Source: Rhizobium sp. NLR16a (GTDB lineage: Bacteria > Pseudomonadota > Alphaproteobacteria > Rhizobiales > Rhizobiaceae). From it: a stretch of 64,000 bases of DNA. A program made the translations under genes and the position numbers. Each line of letters opens with the position of its first letter. The stretch's first letter is position 1. This document shows positions 63,437 to 64,000 of the stretch, piece by piece. The DNA is taken from contig NZ_CP072865.1 of NCBI RefSeq assembly GCF_017948245.1, positions 248,001 through 312,000 of the forward strand, given 5' to 3'. The notes under the pieces are model-generated. The model was not told the DNA's origin. It was given only the letters and a program-made list of their open reading frames with translations, and searched no databases.

Positions 63437-64000
63437 TCACGGCGACACCGGCAAGGCAGCCGCCAGCCGCCGCATCGTTTCCTCGAACAAGGGGGCTCCA
63501 CCTGGCATCCAGCCGAGAGCGCGGATTTTTGCAGTGCTCATCGGATTAAGGGCAGCCTTGTCGGCGGGAGGCGGCAACGCGTGACGACAGCCCGTTTCAC
63601 GGCGGATAGGCGCAAGAATGTCGCGTGTGTCTACCGATATGTCCGATATGTTAAAGACCTCGCCCGAGATGCGGGTGCTTTCCGTCTCCAGCATCAGTCG
63701 CACCGCGCGGCCGATGTCGCGGCCATGAACCTCCGTCCCGGCGCGCGCAGCAACCGGCCGACCGGCGAGATAATCGGCGATGAGACCATCCCATTTGTTC
63801 GGCGTGAGATCGCCATAGACACCGGTCGCCCTCAGGCTTACGCCGGCAAAACCCGGCGTCGAGAGATGGCTAAGCGCACCTTCGGCGTCGAATTTGATCT
63901 GGCCGTAGAGCGTCTCCGGCTTTGGCAGCATCGTTTCGACAAGCTCGGTTCCCGGTGGGTGGTCGCCATAGGCAGCGCGGCTGGACAGGAAGACGCAACG
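63437..64000 (-). CDS. NAD-dependent epimerase/dehydratase, C-terminal part (runs off right edge)
   Basis: The minus-strand frame is open from the window edge (FLSSRAAYGDHPPGTELVET) to the stop at 63437. The catalytic YxxxK appears in LYGQIKFDAEGALS, then LRATGVYGDLTPNKWDGLIA and VHGRDIGRAVRLML. It is an extended SDR. The N-terminal Rossmann part lies beyond the right edge. It is different in sequence from the epimerase at 40539. Confidence 0.82.
   Translation of the reverse strand, partial: RCVFLSSRAAYGDHPPGTELVETMLPKPETLYGQIKFDAEGALSHLSTPGFAGVSLRATGVYGDLTPNKWDGLIADYLAGRPVAARAGTEVHGRDIGRAVRLMLETESTRISGEVFNISDISVDTRDILAPIRRETGCRHALPPPADKAALNPMSTAKIRALGWMPGGAPLFEETMRRLAAALPVSP

Noticed and set aside
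1..64000. CRISPR array, prophage, IS element, tRNA or rRNA genes
   Set aside because: No spaced direct repeats, transposase, integrase or structural phage genes and no tRNA cloverleaf or rRNA sequence were recognised by reading both strands.

Overview
The window reads as a chromosomal segment of a Rhizobium species of the R. leguminosarum / R. etli group. The evidence is high-GC coding sequence, a GAPDH-transketolase-zapA-6S RNA neighbourhood, an lpiA-acvB pair, a RcdA (DUF1465) gene with a CtrA-type site, an ECF42-type sigma factor and palindromic intergenic elements like those I associate with rhizobia. The species call rests on recalled family knowledge; no database was searched.

Layout. 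1-2.2 kb: a TSUP permease (partial), a ThiE-like protein and a secreted Sel1-repeat protein. 2.3-16.0 kb: a complete chemotaxis cluster. A soluble receptor-like gene is divergent from STAS-cheY-cheA-cheW-mcp-mcp-mcp-cheW-cheR-cheB, and most of the enzyme genes overlap by ATGA. The three tandem receptors share almost the same signalling domain and C-terminal tail but carry one, three and two HAMP units. 16.2-19.3 kb: suhB-like phosphatase and a MotA/ExbB-like plus MotB/OmpA-like pair. 19.3-22.4 kb: ECF42-type sigma factor with its DGPF/YCII partner (frameshifted), YegP-like protein and an orphan Bug/TctC receptor. 22.6-28.7 kb: ABC exporter, rpmE, rcdA, a candidate small RNA, DUF1192, an MFS permease, a small membrane protein and a PhzF-like isomerase.

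29-38.8 kb is central carbon metabolism on the minus strand (tkt, gap, pgk, fbaB, interrupted by a K+/H+ antiporter and two small genes), followed by DUF4164-zapA and the 6S RNA gene on the plus strand. An unusual cluster of AATCGTT half-sites lies upstream of fbaB. 38.9-44.3 kb: phytase-like esterase, NAD-dependent epimerase, XRE regulator, an ArsR/SRPBCC divergent pair and a short-type 6-phosphogluconate dehydrogenase. 44.5-50.8 kb: an MscS-family channel whose reading frame is broken near its N-terminus, then the lpiA-acvB membrane-lipid operon.

50.9-64 kb: DinB-like gene, a Nudix gene that has lost its catalytic box, a Tat-exported phosphoesterase, and ruvB-ruvA-[VapBC-type toxin-antitoxin]-ruvC. 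Then come a further chemoreceptor, a luciferase-like oxidoreductase, yebC, a PNPOx-like protein, a metallo-beta-lactamase-fold protein, a YmdB-type phosphodiesterase, 5-formyl-THF cyclo-ligase and a partial epimerase.

Most of the window is conserved core chromosome. The points most worth pursuing are the HAMP ladder and shared receptor tail of the chemotaxis cluster, the unnamed stator-like pair, the candidate sRNA next to the CtrA box of rcdA, the operator cluster before fbaB, the toxin-antitoxin module inside the ruv operon, and three broken genes (DGPF, MscS, Nudix). I saw no rRNA, tRNA, CRISPR array, insertion sequence or phage.
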